Below the pieces are notes generated by a model. The model saw only the letters and a list, made by a program, of their open reading frames with translations, made no database searches and was not told the DNA's origin. A DNA stretch of 64,000 nucleotides from assembly GCA_023053575.1 (NCBI GenBank), contig JAKZAP010000007.1, positions 11,933,508-11,997,507 of the forward strand, read 5' to 3'. Below, one piece after another: positions 13,001 to 28,000 of this stretch. The stretch comes from Branchinecta lynchi. Lineage: Eukaryota; Arthropoda; Branchiopoda; Anostraca; Branchinectidae. A program made the translations under genes and the position numbers. Each line of letters opens with the position of its first letter. Positions within the stretch are counted from its first letter, which is position 1.

Positions 13001-16000
13001 TCGCCCGGAATCCGGGCAAACCGGAAAATTTGTTAAAAGCGAAAGTTTTATTTGAAGTTGATTAGATGACAGGCTTAGGGCTAAGAAAGGACGCTGAGTC
13101 TGTATATGACAATCAGTTTTTACCCGGACATATAATTCATCTGGAATCCGGTTGAAACCGGAAACTTTATAAGTTAAACTTTTATTCCAAGTTATTAGAT
13201 GTTCTTTAAAGGGATAAGGAGATATGCTGACCTCGTTTCTGAATTGTTCTTTTTTGTTGGACAAGTAGTTCGCTCGCAATTCGGCCGAAACCGGAAACTT
13301 GGCAGAAGTAAAGCAGGAAGTTTCGGCCAGTATCGTCAAAATAGATATGGTTTATAGAGGTGTATCTGAACTTGGTTTTCTCAGATGGTTAGCGTGGCGA
13401 AGACAAGACCCAAATGTCTGGATCAAATATTAGATTTTTGGGATCCCATCGAAACCTTAGTGATTAAGATTAACCTGTACCATTCTATAGTATAGAGTTT
13501 TTGCTGTTAATTAATATTATTAAACAGCATTACACGTACGAATTTTTATTCACTACAGTACAGTGGTTGTCTAATGTATGTATTTACGGTTTAGTTTTTT
13601 TTTAGAGCTCCGCAGCAAGAGCTGCGAGCTCATATGGCACTTATTACGAGTAGGTGGTGCAAGAAAGTAGAAGAAGGTCACAAATACCCCCTTCAACCAC
13701 CCTAGGTTAAACAGGATATCTAGTTTCACTAGAATCAGATAATTTTTTGTGAAATCCCCCCCCCCCCCCACCTTGCTCGGATCCAGTTCGAACTCTAAAA
13801 TATACAATCTACGTCATATGACCTCTATTTTTCAAGTTTCTTTAAAATCGCTCTACACGTTTGACCACTACGTGAGCCATAACATCTCGGCACCCCACCC
13901 CCCCCCCCCCACCACCGTGGCCCAACCTTTTGGGGTTTGTGCATGTCACAAAGTTTCCGGACCCCCCCCCCCCCCCCCTCCAACTCACCCAACCATGGCC
14001 GTATGTGCTTCAGACACAAGCTTGGCATATCTAGGTCATCATTTCTTATCGCCCATAAAGTTTCACTTGATTCGTACCGCAAGTTCGCAACCTACGGAAA
14101 CAGTAGTTTCCAGATTCCGGCCTTCCCTCAACTTCCCACAAAATGGTCGGATCCAGGAACAGAAGATTTCGTAGGGCATTGTGTCTGGTCCTTAAGTTAA
14201 TTTCATCAGGTCACTTACATGCCTGCCAAGTTTCATCGTCCTTAGCACATCTGGAAGTATCCTAATTCGCGATCACCAAAATTCCGGGAAAACCCCTTCA
14301 ACTCCAATAAGGGAGCCCCGATACGATCTGGTTCCGTCAAGAACATATCTAGGGTTTATGCTTGTTCTTCCACCAATTCAAGACCTCTCGACTCTAGGCG
14401 TTTCACGAGATTTCCGGTGCCCGCCAACTCCCCCCACACAAGTATCCGATCCTTCTGGGCTTGAAATGAACGTCTGAGACGAGAGCTCTTTCCATCTGCC
14501 AAGTTTAATTCAAATTCCATCACCAGTTCAAAAGTTATGCATGCCGCTAGATTGCCCCACACTCACATGTCCGGTTATATTAGCGATATATCCAGGACTT
14601 GCGCTTGTTCTTTCCACCACGTTTCATCCCGATCCCTCCGCTCTAAGCGTTTTTCAAGATTTCCGGTTCCCCCTCCAAATCCCCCAAAAATCACCGGATC
14701 CAGTCCGGATTTGAGTTAGGTCGTCTGAGATATGAGGTCTTTCCAAATATCAAATTTCTTTAAGATCCGGTCACCCGTTCAAAAGTTACAGATGCCTCAA
14801 GATTCTAATTCCAATCCGTATAATTCCATGTTATCTTTTACAAAAATAGTGGTGGATCGTCATACATGGTCAACACAGTCATAAATAATCACATATATGT
14901 TACAATTTTAAAATACAATCCGATAACAAACATAATTCCGAGCATGTCAGTTTAAATTCAGAACTCCAGATTCCCCCCCCCCCTCCTCATCTCCCCCCAT
15001 GATGGTCGGATCTGGGAAGTGATCTTTTCCGAGTTAATCTTTTCGGGTCCCTGATACGCCTGCAAATTTCATCGTCCTATCTTATGTGGAAGTGCCCGGA
15101 CTAGCAAACCGCGGACCTTCCGACATACTGACGGACGGACAGAAACTGCGATCGCTATTTGGAACTTGGCAGAAGGGCAAGTGCCATGAGAATAAATTGT
15201 AAAAAATCAAGTGGCTTGTCTTTATCAAATTTAATGGGCACGAATGTTGTATTTCTGTCCCGTGACTTCTAACCCAAGTAGTAAAACCTTGCTCTATTCT
15301 CGGCAGTTTCAGATAAAATGTGGCCTGGCTTTGTGCTTATCTAATCTCGCACCTATTTATCACACAGCTAAAAATACAGGGTAATTCCATGTTCTGTGTC
15401 TCCTTTTGAATAACTGTCTCGGTTGAGTTCTTTTATAAATCAAGCAAAGAAATCCATGTACTTCCGCTGGAAAATTGTCATTCATCAAAAGGTCAAACGA
15501 CGGCAATCGGCAGACTAATGGCAAGAGACGACATGGGTAGATCTAATGCTGGTTGCCCACTCACCCGCTTGGTTACGTCCCTGCAGACAGCTTTCTCGGG
15601 GATTCTCTTCACGCCCTTGGCAAAGCTTAAGGGACCCCTCGCACTATCTACTCTTCAACTTACAGTAGTTTAAAACATATAAATACTTTAAATCTAGGCT
15701 GTGGTTTCAACAAATAACCCACGGTTTTGGCTGTTATAAGCCTTTTCCGAGACCCGTTGACTTATAGCAAAAACAAGGAAATAATTTACACAACCGGTTT
15801 TTCTGATGGTAAAACTTCTCGCAGACAACCGTCGACAGCATGATGCACACCGAAGGTAGCAAAACACGGCAAGTGAAAAAATTAGCGTGGTTTTGTTAGA
15901 GGGGTTAGAATGCACCGTATGAAATTGGGGCCTGCGGGTTTAGAAATATATGGAGGGAGTATGGAATTAGGTAGCGTTAGTATTATCGGTAAGACAGATC

Positions 16001-19000
16001 CTTTAACCAACTCAACAACTTCTTCGTCGGGCACTCACATTTTTCTTTTTACTAGCTCGAAGACACGAATGTGTAAACGTTTTGTTTTGTTTCACTTTTT
16101 TTATTGATCGATTGTTCGTTTGTTAGCATGGCTTAACGTCTATTTTGTCTATTCAATTATCTGCCTGAATCTACAGTATTTTTCTATCTTTCCCAGACGC
16201 ATTTTGGACATCGTCGATAGTGATAGGTTCTGGACTATCGTCTGGCTACGTAAATTGACTGCCAATCATGGCTCATGGCGATAAATGGATAAGTCAGCTC
16301 AGATTTGTTCCAACGATATCTCGGCCTTTCTTGGCAAGGGCCCTATCAGGCTGTAGCTAGAAGCAAAAACCTTCAATACCTGCACCTCAGCTTTCATCGA
16401 AAGTGATTTGCTATAACAAAATAAAATAAAGTCAAATATTCTATTCGGCGGAAGAGTTTCCAGATCGATTCGCTGAGCTGTAATTCGCTGAGCTGTAAAT
16501 CCCCATGTCCCAAAACCCCATCTTTAGAAAATTCATTTGTCTCTCTTTCGTCGATAAATCTCCAAATCGCCACAAGCCTTCCAGTTTAAATAACGCTGTC
16601 ATTGACTATATCCCCCGAATGAAAAATAGTTTACGCGATGGCACTCCACACACACTATAATTTCCAACGGAACGATCGAAGCATTGTGTTTTACGTTTGT
16701 AGCTTCATGCCCGGGCCATCTTCAGTCACATCTGTTCGTAATTTGGTTCGTTAATTAAGTTACCCACTCTTTACGTTTTATCATGAATAAATAATTTCAT
16801 TCTTGGTTTAATCCTGGTCCACTTGGAACAAACAAATTCAAGCTATATTGCCACCATCGTCAGTCATGAGTAAACAAAACTAGCTTAAGTCAGTGACTGT
16901 GGTCTGTGACTGGTCCAAATATACCTTCTAAACGGCGGAGATGGATTTTTTCTTCCCAGTTACGACCGTAAAACAGTCTTGTTAAGGCGCTATCAGCAGG
17001 TGAGTGGGGTCCGGGCGGCACAGACCCCAATCGAACTTTTCTGCAAGTTTTATAGGCCTTTGGTAGCCTACCTTTCAGTCAGAACAATTTTTTTCTCTCG
17101 GGAGATTCCTTCAAGCACAATTACCTTCAAATTAGGTTTCATCCAATTACCCAATTATTTCATCATAATTATAGGTATTTCTTTGAATACATTGCATTCG
17201 TGCTGACGTCAACCCGTCTTGACTGACCGCACGCTAAGCCACGCCCAGATTTACCGAAACTTGTATAAATACGACGGAGGCTTTACTGCATCTGGCCAGA
17301 AGACTATGATATTGGGAATGTTGTCTACAGAGCGACCGAAACATCCACTAGCGGAACGACACCGGAAGGAAAAAAGTCCCACTACAAAATGTCCGAGTGC
17401 AAAAACGTCCCTTGTATTAAAGTCCCGGCTAAAACAGACTTTACTGGTATATAACAGAATTCACTGACAAGTTCATCAATGGCCTGTTTTCAGATTTCAA
17501 GCTTTGTATCGGACCCCGCATTCTTTCATAGAAAAAGAAAGGTCGTTTGTCATGGGGACTTTTTGGCTGGTGACGGGAAGCTTATGGGTTTCTAAAGGGT
17601 TGTCTGGAGTTCAAAAGCCAAGCAAAAAAAGAATAAACGCATGTCGTTTATGGCAAATTACACAGTGCCCATGATTTCGCTCATTGATCGCGATTCCGAG
17701 TGCAAGTCGGCCCGGCAAAATAATTTCCTGCTCCATATTTTTTTTGTCACAGTATGTTACTTCCAATCAGGCAAATTAGGAGATCCTCCTCGAGTTTTAC
17801 TTTGAGCTCAGAATGAATGAGCTCTGGCGACAAAATCCTTCTCAAACCTGCCTTAGCTAAAGAAACCCCGAACTGGAGCGAACCTCTGAACGAAACTGGG
17901 CGACTGGTACATGCTTCACGGAACCAAACTTACTCTCCTAATGTCACCATTAGCTCATATCTCGTTAGGCAAATTTCGGCTAAGCCCCGACGAAATCGCT
18001 TCGCTGAGGCTTCCGACTAAACCACCAAAATTCGTCTTACCATGCTTAACATCTACAATCATCGCAGAATATCAAAGAAGCCTGATTTAGTGAAATATAA
18101 AATAACGAAGTGTAATGCAAAAAAAGAAAACCCACAGCCGAAACTTGTTTCCACTTTAGTGCTCATTTTCGCTTCAGATTTCCATCCATGGGACATTTGG
18201 AAGCGAATCAGAAAACACAAACCGGTCACCCCCTCCCCCCAATCGCCATTCCACCACCTGCATGCATGCTCTACCAACAACATTCAAAGGGTAAAATAAT
18301 TCCGTCTCTTTCGTCTTAAGCATTGACTCATCGCTCCGAATATTTTATTATCACAAGTTCAGAGAGTATGTGGATCTCGTATATCCGGTGGACGTTTCTT
18401 GCGGTAAAACACGACTACTACGCGTAGTAATGACATCATGGCGCGGAGCTTATGACGAAACTTCAACCGAAGCTGAAAAACGGGTCAGCATGCATTAGCA
18501 GCTCCTCGACTGAAATCTTCATGGACATTGTAATCTAATATATAGGTAGGAGGTATCTGACCCCCACCAGGAATTCAAGAATTTAATCCCTTTTATTTTA
18601 TTTATCATTTTCAGAACTATTTCTTTGCGTATCCTCCTTTTAGCATTTTTCTCGACTAGACGTGTTTCCACATGATTTGAAGTGACTACTGAAGCGGGCG
18701 GTCTCCGTGACAAGCCGGAAGACACATTTAGCGTGTTCCATCCTTACCGTAGTTACTATGCATGACGTCACGAATTTTGGCTTCTCGGCGTCAAGCCTGG
18801 AACGCATTTTTCTATTTTCGTAAAAATATCTCTCCACGGGGTTATCCAGCCAATCGCTACAGAGGACCGTAGTTACCACACTTAACACAATCCCGAGCAT
18901 GGTAAGCAAATAGTAACGATTAGTTACTATTTTGAGAAGGCTGGAGCTCTCAGCGTAGTAACTTCCAGTGAGGATGGAACGGATATAGTAACTAATAGTT

Positions 19001-22000
19001 ACTATTGTTAGAAGGGTGGAACACGCTCATTGTGGGAAACAAATAAACCTTTTGAGCATTTGTCATGACTAAACGTGATACACATGGTTTGAAACTGTCT
19101 CCTGAAGCGGAGTAAACGTGTTTTCATGACAAGCTGGAAGACACTAACGCTACTTTCGCGACAAAATCGGCAAACTTTCTGCTTTAAGTGGGAAATATAG
19201 AAACCTACCCTATCTGTATGTTCTATATGTTTCGTCAGATTTGTCGTTTCCGGTACGTGGCCAACTGGTACGTTCTCTGGCGAGTCGTTCAAATCAACAT
19301 GGAAGACGTAGAAGATGAGGCCATAAACGGCCGGTCCAAGGCCGTTGCAGAGACCTCGGATGCCGGTAATCATGCCCTGGGCAAGACCTAGAAAGATTCA
19401 ACTACATCAGTAACGACAATACCAAGGTCGCTATAGTTCAGTTTCGCTCGCAATACTCAATTACGTTTCCTCGTATGTTTCATTCGATATTCGAAGATCG
19501 ATTTAACGCAAATATACAACTTCACTTCCACACCAAATAGCTGCAGCTAGAAAACGCCGTCACAATTACGGAACTATTTACAATTGTATTAACACAATGA
19601 ACAATATTAATGGGAAACTTCCCAAAATGGTAAAAAAAATAAATACAAAACATAGAAGAACTGACCCAAGGAGTTTTATGCCATCATTGCTTTTCATTGA
19701 CAAAAAAAGAAACCCCAACATTTACAAGAAAGAAACGGCCTTACACATAGTATATATCAACTAGCTTTGGTACCGGGTCTTCTATCATTCCACCTTATGT
19801 CTTCGGCTTTTACTCTCCATTTAAATTCCTTTTTGTTCAAAAGCATTAAATCAAACCCTGAACCATTCCATATATATGCTATCTGGATGATTCTCGTCCC
19901 GTTGAAGAATCCCAGATAACCCTAAGAAATACTTAGGATAGAATGTAAAATATGTTCTATACCATAGTCAGGTTTTGACTGATATAGCCGGTGTCTTGTT
20001 CGGACATGGGGTACAGAGTTACCACTCTCTCTCTTATCACCCACGGCCTTGGTGCTTAGTTTCTTGATGAAACCAGTGGCATGGGTCTTTTAGACTATTT
20101 TTTTTTTACAGCAGTAAGATTCTATAAACTATTTTTTTTTCTGCAGTAAGAAGCGTTTACGAGAAATTCCGGGAAAGGCGGGAAGCGTCGGATGGCTGGC
20201 GATATTTGAAGTGGAAAACGGATACGTCAGCTGAATGAAGAACAATATTTTATTATATCGCTGATGAAGCAGCGTAGCTGACGTATCCATTCTATACATT
20301 ATTTGAATATATGTCAGCTCAAGGAGTCGCAGTCGACTCCTTGTTGAACTCTGTATAAACACGGGATTAAAACCAGATCATACACGCTTCATTAATAATA
20401 ATAATATAATGCAAAAATAGGCCATTGCCCTCTAAAGTGTACGCCTATAACACATTTCATCATACATTTATCAGCGTAAAGCTTAATCTGGAAAATCTTG
20501 AAGGCATTGAAACATTGGCAAACCTGCGAATTTAAACTATTATATTGGGTGACGTCCTTATTTAGTCGGCCTAACATTCAAGAACCTTGAATTCCAAAGA
20601 ACCTTCACACATTGGAACAACGTTTTCCGTGCAATTTTATTCAAGAAAAAACACCATTCTAATTCTCTAGCTGATTCTTTGTATGACCTCTTTTCGTAAT
20701 CTGCAGAAAATATCTCCATATGAACACACGTTTGTCAAATGGCAAAATTGAAATAAAAGAAATGACAAAGACCGTTATTTCCTATAAGACTGTTGGTATA
20801 GTCAGCGGCAAATCCTGATGAAATTTGGTGGTCTCCGATCAGGACGGATGATGGTTACTGCTATCGTTTATAATGTATAGCATTATATTAGGTTTTGGAG
20901 TATCTGCCATTTGTCATCGAGACCACTCTCATCCAAATTGGATGTTTATGTGTTAATTACGCTTCCATTAAACAGAATGGAACTATGCGTCGACTCATAA
21001 TCGGCGTTCACTTCACCATCAACAAACTCTCATTTGTTTTTTTGATCCATAGGTCAAACGTCTATTAGCTCTGGAAGCACGCTCCTATTTCTGGATGGAA
21101 AGCTTTCTACTTTTTTGTTTGTTTACCTTGTTTATCAGCGTCCGCGTGTGTTGACACAAAAGCTGAAATAGCAGGATACGTGATACTTGATATCGCAGCT
21201 AAAACACCAGCGGCCCACATCATCCTATAATAAGAGATAGTCATTGAAACCCAGCACCCTTCATTGCCACAACTGAAAACAGAGCTGCCAGCGAATAGCC
21301 AACGTAGGCGATCGGAGGTGGAGAGAACGATCTCGAGGTCCTTACCGATGGAGGGCAAGACCTACTAAAGAGAGAATCCTTCAAGTGATATTTTCTTGTG
21401 GGCAGGGGGTCCGGGCAGCCAGGGTGGAGAGGGCCGATCCCTCTCGTCTGTTTGGTCACTGTAACGGAAGATCCAAGTACAAGGCTCCTAGACTGGAAGG
21501 ACACTCTTAACGCGGCAGATGCATTTTTTTTTATTGTTTTTGGTGGTTGGTAGTTTAGGACTTGGTTTTTTTCCGGATTGTTATGATTTGTTTTTTTAAG
21601 AAATAGAATTTCAGAAAAGTTTGATGTAATAAGGATAATAATTTCTTTTTTTTAATAAAGATAAAACGGGTAAAAAAAAATGATTTTAAATACGAAAAGT
21701 AGAGAAAGAGGATAGTGTAGGTGACGCTAATTAGTTAGGTCGGTCAAAAAAATAAAGGAAAGTTTTGTTTGTAAGACCGTTGGCGTCACCGAGAGTAAGT
21801 GTAAGCGTGGTCACCGGGCCAATTCATATTGAACTGGAATGAGGTAAAAGATACTACGCGGCATTAAAAAAAAACTAAAAAAAAAAAAAAGTACAAGGGT
21901 AGTTCGACCGCTGGCCGGAGTATGTTCTAAGTGGAAGGTACTGAAGAAAGGGACGACTGACGACCCCGACCATGGTAATCAATCGACATTCGCCGTTGAG

Positions 22001-25000
22001 AATGGTCATACTGAGCCAGCAGAGTTGAAAATCCTATCAGCTATATGCTTGAAGCTATGCTGGACCGATCGAAATGGCCTCACACTACGATTTCAGAACG
22101 CTGCTTCGAACTGACCTAGTAACTGTGTCCTTTATTCTCGAGTACAAGAGCTAAAGATATTCGACGAAACGTATCCTATTTTGTCACTGTCCCTCAGATG
22201 TGAAGATATTTTTATTTCAGTCTTTCTATTCAGCTGTTTATGGTCTGTCTGTCGCTTATTAACAATTACACGAAGCAAGGAACACGTTCCACCCTTCTAA
22301 CAATAGTAACTATTAATTACTATTTCCGTTCCAACCTCACGAGAAGTTACTACGCCGACCATTCCAGCCTTCTCGAGATGGTAACTAACAGTAACTATTT
22401 GCTTACCATGCTCGGGAGCGTTGTAAGCGTGGTAACTATGAATCTCTGTGGCGTGATTGGTTGGATTATCCAGTGGAGTGATATTTTGGCGAAAATAGAA
22501 AAATAGGTTCCAGCCTTGACGCCAAGAAGCCAAAATTCGTGACGACATGCTTAGTAACTACGGTAAGTAGGGTGGAACACGCCCAAGGTCTAAGCGATAT
22601 TCCAAACTGATAGGTTTCGTCTTCTTCACGCCTCACGCGTTTCTGCAGTGCTAACGAAATGATCAATGATTAGAACGTTAGGAGTTTTTCACAGCTGCTT
22701 GACGTAAATCGTAGTTCTCTGAGAAACCGTTTACTTGTTTCAGATCAATGTCTCATCAGTGATTTATGGTCCGTGGCTTCGCCTATCTCTGCCTGTGTGG
22801 GTAAAAATGTAAGAACCGGAGGGTTGTGGTTGATTATTTATTTTATTTTGTTTTGTGGTAGAGTTAGGATATGGTTTCTTACCAGATTAAAAGAATTGAA
22901 TTGTAGACTCACCAAGTCTGTGATCCAAACCCATACCAGGCGAGCTGCAGCATTTCAAACACAAGTCCAACCAAGATTGTGTGCTTCGCCCCAATGGACC
23001 TCATCAGAAGACCCAAGATGGCTGTTTGCGACACGACAGACAAAATACCAACTACAGCGATGAAAGTAGCGACAGCTTCCGCGGAGAAATCCATGACCTG
23101 AAAAGTTGGGTAGGTAAGGGGACTAAGCAAATCCAAACAGCTACCTGGCAAGGCATACTGAACTTATTTAGGAAAGACAATTTCTGCCAAGACGTCAAGC
23201 ACCAGGCATTGTTTCTTTTTAAAATGTTCCAGGATTTCTGAGCCGCTGGCCACGGGGTCCTCTTTGGAGTTTAACCGAAAAGGGCTGGGATAGGTCAATC
23301 TAGTTACCCAACACTTATTCACTGAAGTTGACTTGAAGACCCGCTGAAAATGTGTTACTTCCTTGTTCCGCTATCCGCGAACAATCGATTTTCAAATAGC
23401 GCAATTTCCGTGTGATTTGTGGTACGTCTGTGGGCTTGTATTTTTGGAAAGCCTTACGAGAAAGATTTATGATTTTTTTTTTGTCATGCACTAAGCAATC
23501 TTCACCAATCTCACCACTGGACCCAACGTACCTATATTACTGATTATTTCTACGTCTCTAATCGCTCTATTTGTTGTCTTTCCGGAGATTCCAAAATCCT
23601 ATGTAAGGTCTGTCCATGCTAACAGGTGTTACACTGATTCTTGCATTTTCCGCGTTTGGAGCTTTTCATCACTTTCACCGACCTCATTGGTCAGCAAAAT
23701 CGGTTACGTAGGCTTTTGTGTGATTTTCACCAAAAACAAGGTGACTACGCGACCTTGAAAACAGTCGAGACGGGCCTGTAATCTTCAGGTAAACCAGCAG
23801 AGTATAAAAAAGTCATCTACGGGTGACTATTTTGACGTTTCACTGAAAAGCCAACTTATTTTTGTATTTTTCAATTTAATAATTTGATTCTACTGTGGTT
23901 TATTTTTTATTTTTTCACCTTCTAATCTAGAAGTGACGGTCAGAATATCTGAGGCCGCCCCCACTACGCAAATTCTACTAAGACGCAGAAAATTCGAATC
24001 TGGACACAAACGCGGATTTCCAGTGGCCAGTGGTGAACGTGATGAAGACTGCTTATTACCTGAACATACACTTCTCGTAAACCTTTTTCGTCAAGCATAC
24101 GACGCAAAGAAGTGCACAAGCGCAAAGAAGTGCCACGAATCCAACAGGAAAATTCCACTATTCGAAAATCGGTTATTCGGGAATAACCGAGCAACGAAGT
24201 AACATATTTTCATCGCGTAAGTGACGAGTAACAAGATTGTCGTATCTCAGCCCTTTTCGGTTAAACTTTTAGTAATCCCGACAACTAAAAAAAGTCCTCT
24301 TACTAGTTGAAGGTAGACGAAGAAACAGGAATACTGCCCCGCTTCTGGCAGATAGGAAAGGAACACAGTCACGCATAACATCAAGATTGTATGATCCCTT
24401 CCAACTTTTCTGAGTGCCTAGAAAAAGAGAAAGCGACTTTGGAAACAGCTGGAAGTCTCGGGTCTGACAAAACCCTCAAGAAACAAGATAGAGCTGTAAT
24501 GTCTCGGAACATTTTCGGGTTGTTCTTCAAGGAACGACGCGTCTATAATTAAAGTAGTTGGTCTCGATGGTTGGCAAGCGTCGGACAGTTCAGTGGCTTC
24601 TAGTAGACCATAATACTTCCGAAATCCAGCCTATAAATCTGTTTGTTTTATTTATTTCCCTCAGAACTTGGGAGTACAAAATGTGATGTACAAAACAGAA
24701 CTATGCTATTCAGTCACAGAAATACTATAAAAAATACACATGATTTCGACAACTAAATTACAATTGTTTCCGTCCTATATTATTCACTTGTTAAAAAATG
24801 GGTACAGGTCGTGGGTTTGGAGGGCTAACGAAGCTTTTTTTTTTTTTTTTTTTATATAAAAACTGGTCATCTTTTTCTTCAAAGTTAAAGATAGGTCTTT
24901 CACTTTAAAATTAGAAATCCCGCGGTATCCGCTTTTTGCTTACCTCCTGTAGGAATCGCACGGAAATTCAGAAGTAGGGCTATCAGGAAGTTACACTCTT

Positions 25001-28000
25001 TTTCTTTGACAAATAGCTGAGGTGTGCTTCATACATCCTCTACTGCTATACACTGTAAAAAGTTTCTCCGTATAAAGACTAAAGTTAACTGCAATGTTTG
25101 CTACTCAGATTCATCTTATCTCTATTTGGTATTAATCTTATCCGCGTAGAGATATGAATAACCAGAGTAGCAAATACTGCAGTTAACTTTAATCTTTATA
25201 CGGAAAAACCTGTACAGTGTAGGACTGCAACATCTCGCATACGTTGCAAAAAAAAAGCTAATCCAGATGTCATCCCTATTATTTTTTTTACAAAAAATTC
25301 CTGTAGGACACACTCCGCCGCCGATCGCCCGCATGGATGTCCTGCAGGAAATCTTTCTGAGGCACTGAAAACGTGTGGCATAGACCAAAATTATGTAGCG
25401 ATTCATATTAATTGGTAATTTATTAACTGAGCAATATATTACACGTAAATATTTAGAAAAATGAAAAACACTGGGGCATGTGATTCGCACGAAAGAAGGC
25501 AGTCTGTCATTTGCATGATGCTGGACCCCCCCCCCCCCAGTTTATAAGTAAAAGAGATAGACTGCGCATAACACTTGAGAAAGAGGCTTCTTCGGCGACT
25601 TTATTGCTCAGGGGCCAATATGGTCGAACTGGAGCCCTACCGTTGCTTCCTTACACGCCACCAGGCGAGGGAGGTCTCAAGCCTAACGGCGTGTTCCGCG
25701 ATCCCAGGGTCAACGGCTGTAACTGGGGTGTGTGGCCCACAAGTTCATTTCCGAGACGAACAAGCTTTATACGGCTCATACTGTGGCTGAAATTAGGCAA
25801 ACAACTCTCGAGGTTATTTTCGGTCCTGTGGCTCGACATTTGGCAAATTAAAATCCAAGAAATCAAGTGAAAGTCAGGCAGTTAGTCATGTTATGAAGGA
25901 TCCTGCTAGTACAGAATAGTTGGGATACAAGCCTGAGTAGTCTATTTATTGAGACTTTAACTGAACCGTATTTTTGTTTTCAGAAACTCGGAAATGCAGT
26001 AAAAACGAGCAAGAAACAAGAGCTAGAAGCTCATACGGCACTTGAGGGTTCGTTGTGATCATTTGTAAGCAAAACCCTTAAAGCACAATGGACACTTATA
26101 ATGCTTTACTTCGTATTAAATGCTTCACAAATAAACATTTCCGACTTCCTTTAGAAGGCGCTACGAAAATCGGCCGTTTTCTAGTTATCCCTTGTCTTTA
26201 CCGGAGTGTGCGGGACATACTTCTGTTTCAGTGACAAACACTCGAAACTGTGTGGGACACATACACAAAACGTCAGCTTCACTGTGGGACACACTACGTC
26301 TCTCCAGCCGAGCGCCGAAAGGCTGTCCAGACAGACTCTTCCTGTATGGATGAAATGATATTCCGGGGTCTAAATTTCTTCTGTGTGATTACTAATCATT
26401 GTTCTTTGCTCTCTGTACATATACTGACAAAATCTCAACTTTCCCGCCTGTCCTGCAGAAATTGTTCCAACTGGCTGATAAATTATTTCATAGGCTGAAA
26501 TGTAATTATATTTCTTCCAACACATTGTCAATCTGCCGACTACTTGAATTCTAATTTTCTATAACTTTCACCCTGCCCAGGCTCCTGCAATACCAGCTCA
26601 TACAAAAATCATATTTTCGTGTCTTAGCCTCCCTCGGCCTTCCCTCTCGAGCCTGGTCCCTCGAGTGATGAAGATTGCGGTAAAGGAAAAGCATATCGAT
26701 CGCTGCTGACATTCAATCCCAGAAAGATTGCCGGACCCCATTAAATACTTTGAAGTTTCTGCGAGGATTTCAAAAAGTTGGCCCACGTGCTGTTGACGGC
26801 GAATGGAAAGAACGAAACGGGAATGGAAAAACAAACACAGAGCTAATTACAGTATTGACAGAAGCTACCGGAAGAGAAACAAAGACCACCAGAAAAGCTT
26901 TTTTCTCGTCGAAACTTATTTCGTGTGGAAGTAGTAATGAAAGATAAATCTGTGCCGAAAATAGCAGCGAAAGGTCGCGAGGCAGCAATTCTGCACCGTT
27001 AGTACTGTGATAGCATATAACACAATGATGCAGTAACTTTGTTGGGATCCCAAAACGTAAGTGGAGGGATACCTATGACATCGCAAAAGTTGTCCGTCTG
27101 TCCGTCCGTCCGTCCGTCCGTCTGTAAGCACGATAACTCTCGAAGGGAATGAGATATTTTGATGAAACTTGGTGTGAGGGTTCGTTGGGTCGTCGGACCA
27201 GTCAAGTTCGTAGATGGGCTTTGTAGCTCTACATTTAGGGGTGGGGGAGGGGATTCAAATTAAGGGACAAACAAAATATTTTGAAACAGCTAATGTGATA
27301 GTCGATTATGGGGTAAGAAGACATGCTGAACACGATCGTGAAAACCATTTTGTCATCGGACAAGTAGTTCGCCCGGAATCCGGCCAAAACCGGAAAGTTT
27401 GTTGAAAGTAAAAGTTTTATTTGAAGTTGATTAGATGTTCGATTTAGGGGTAGGAAGACATGCTGAAGACGATGGTGAAAATTATTTTCTCGACGCACAA
27501 GTATTTCGCCCGGAATCCGGCCCAAACCGGAAAGTTTGTTGAAAGTAAAAGTTTTATTTGAAATTGATTAGATGTTCGATTTAGGGGTAGGAAGACATGC
27601 TGAAGACGATGGTGAAAACTATTGTCTCGACGGACAAGTATTTCGCCCGGAATCCGGCCCAAACCGGAAAGTTTGTTGAAAGTAAAAGTTTTATTTGAAG
27701 TTGATTAAATGTTCGATTTAGAGGTAGGAAGACATGCTGAAGACGATGGTGAAAACTATTTTCTCGACGGACAAGCATTTCGACCGGAATCCGGCCCAAA
27801 CCGGAAAGTTTGTCAAAATTAAAAGTTTTATTTGGAGTTGATTAGATGTTCGATTTAAGGCAAGAAGACATGCTGAACACTTATGTGAAAACAAGTTTCT
27901 ACCCGGACATGTAGTTCGTCCGGAATCCGGCCAAAACCGGAAAACTGTTGGAAGTCAAAGTTTTATTTCTAGTTGATTAGACAAGCGATTTAGGGGTAAG

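Noticed and set aside
13749..14174. Proline-rich frames (also 32573-32932 and 39879-40082)
   Set aside because: They come from poly-C/poly-G runs inside F2 arrays and exist in several frames and on both strands.
22240..22548. Frames of 83-88 codons on both strands
   Set aside because: They lie wholly within a MITE whose other copy does not keep the frames.
25511..25870. 119-codon plus-strand frame
   Set aside because: It starts in a poly-C run; no motif or splice evidence.
27235..27799. Repeated minus-strand frames starting MGRIPGEILVRR, one per 137 bp
   Set aside because: They reflect the repeat period. The unit is not a multiple of three, so frames do not join, and other F1 copies have stops.
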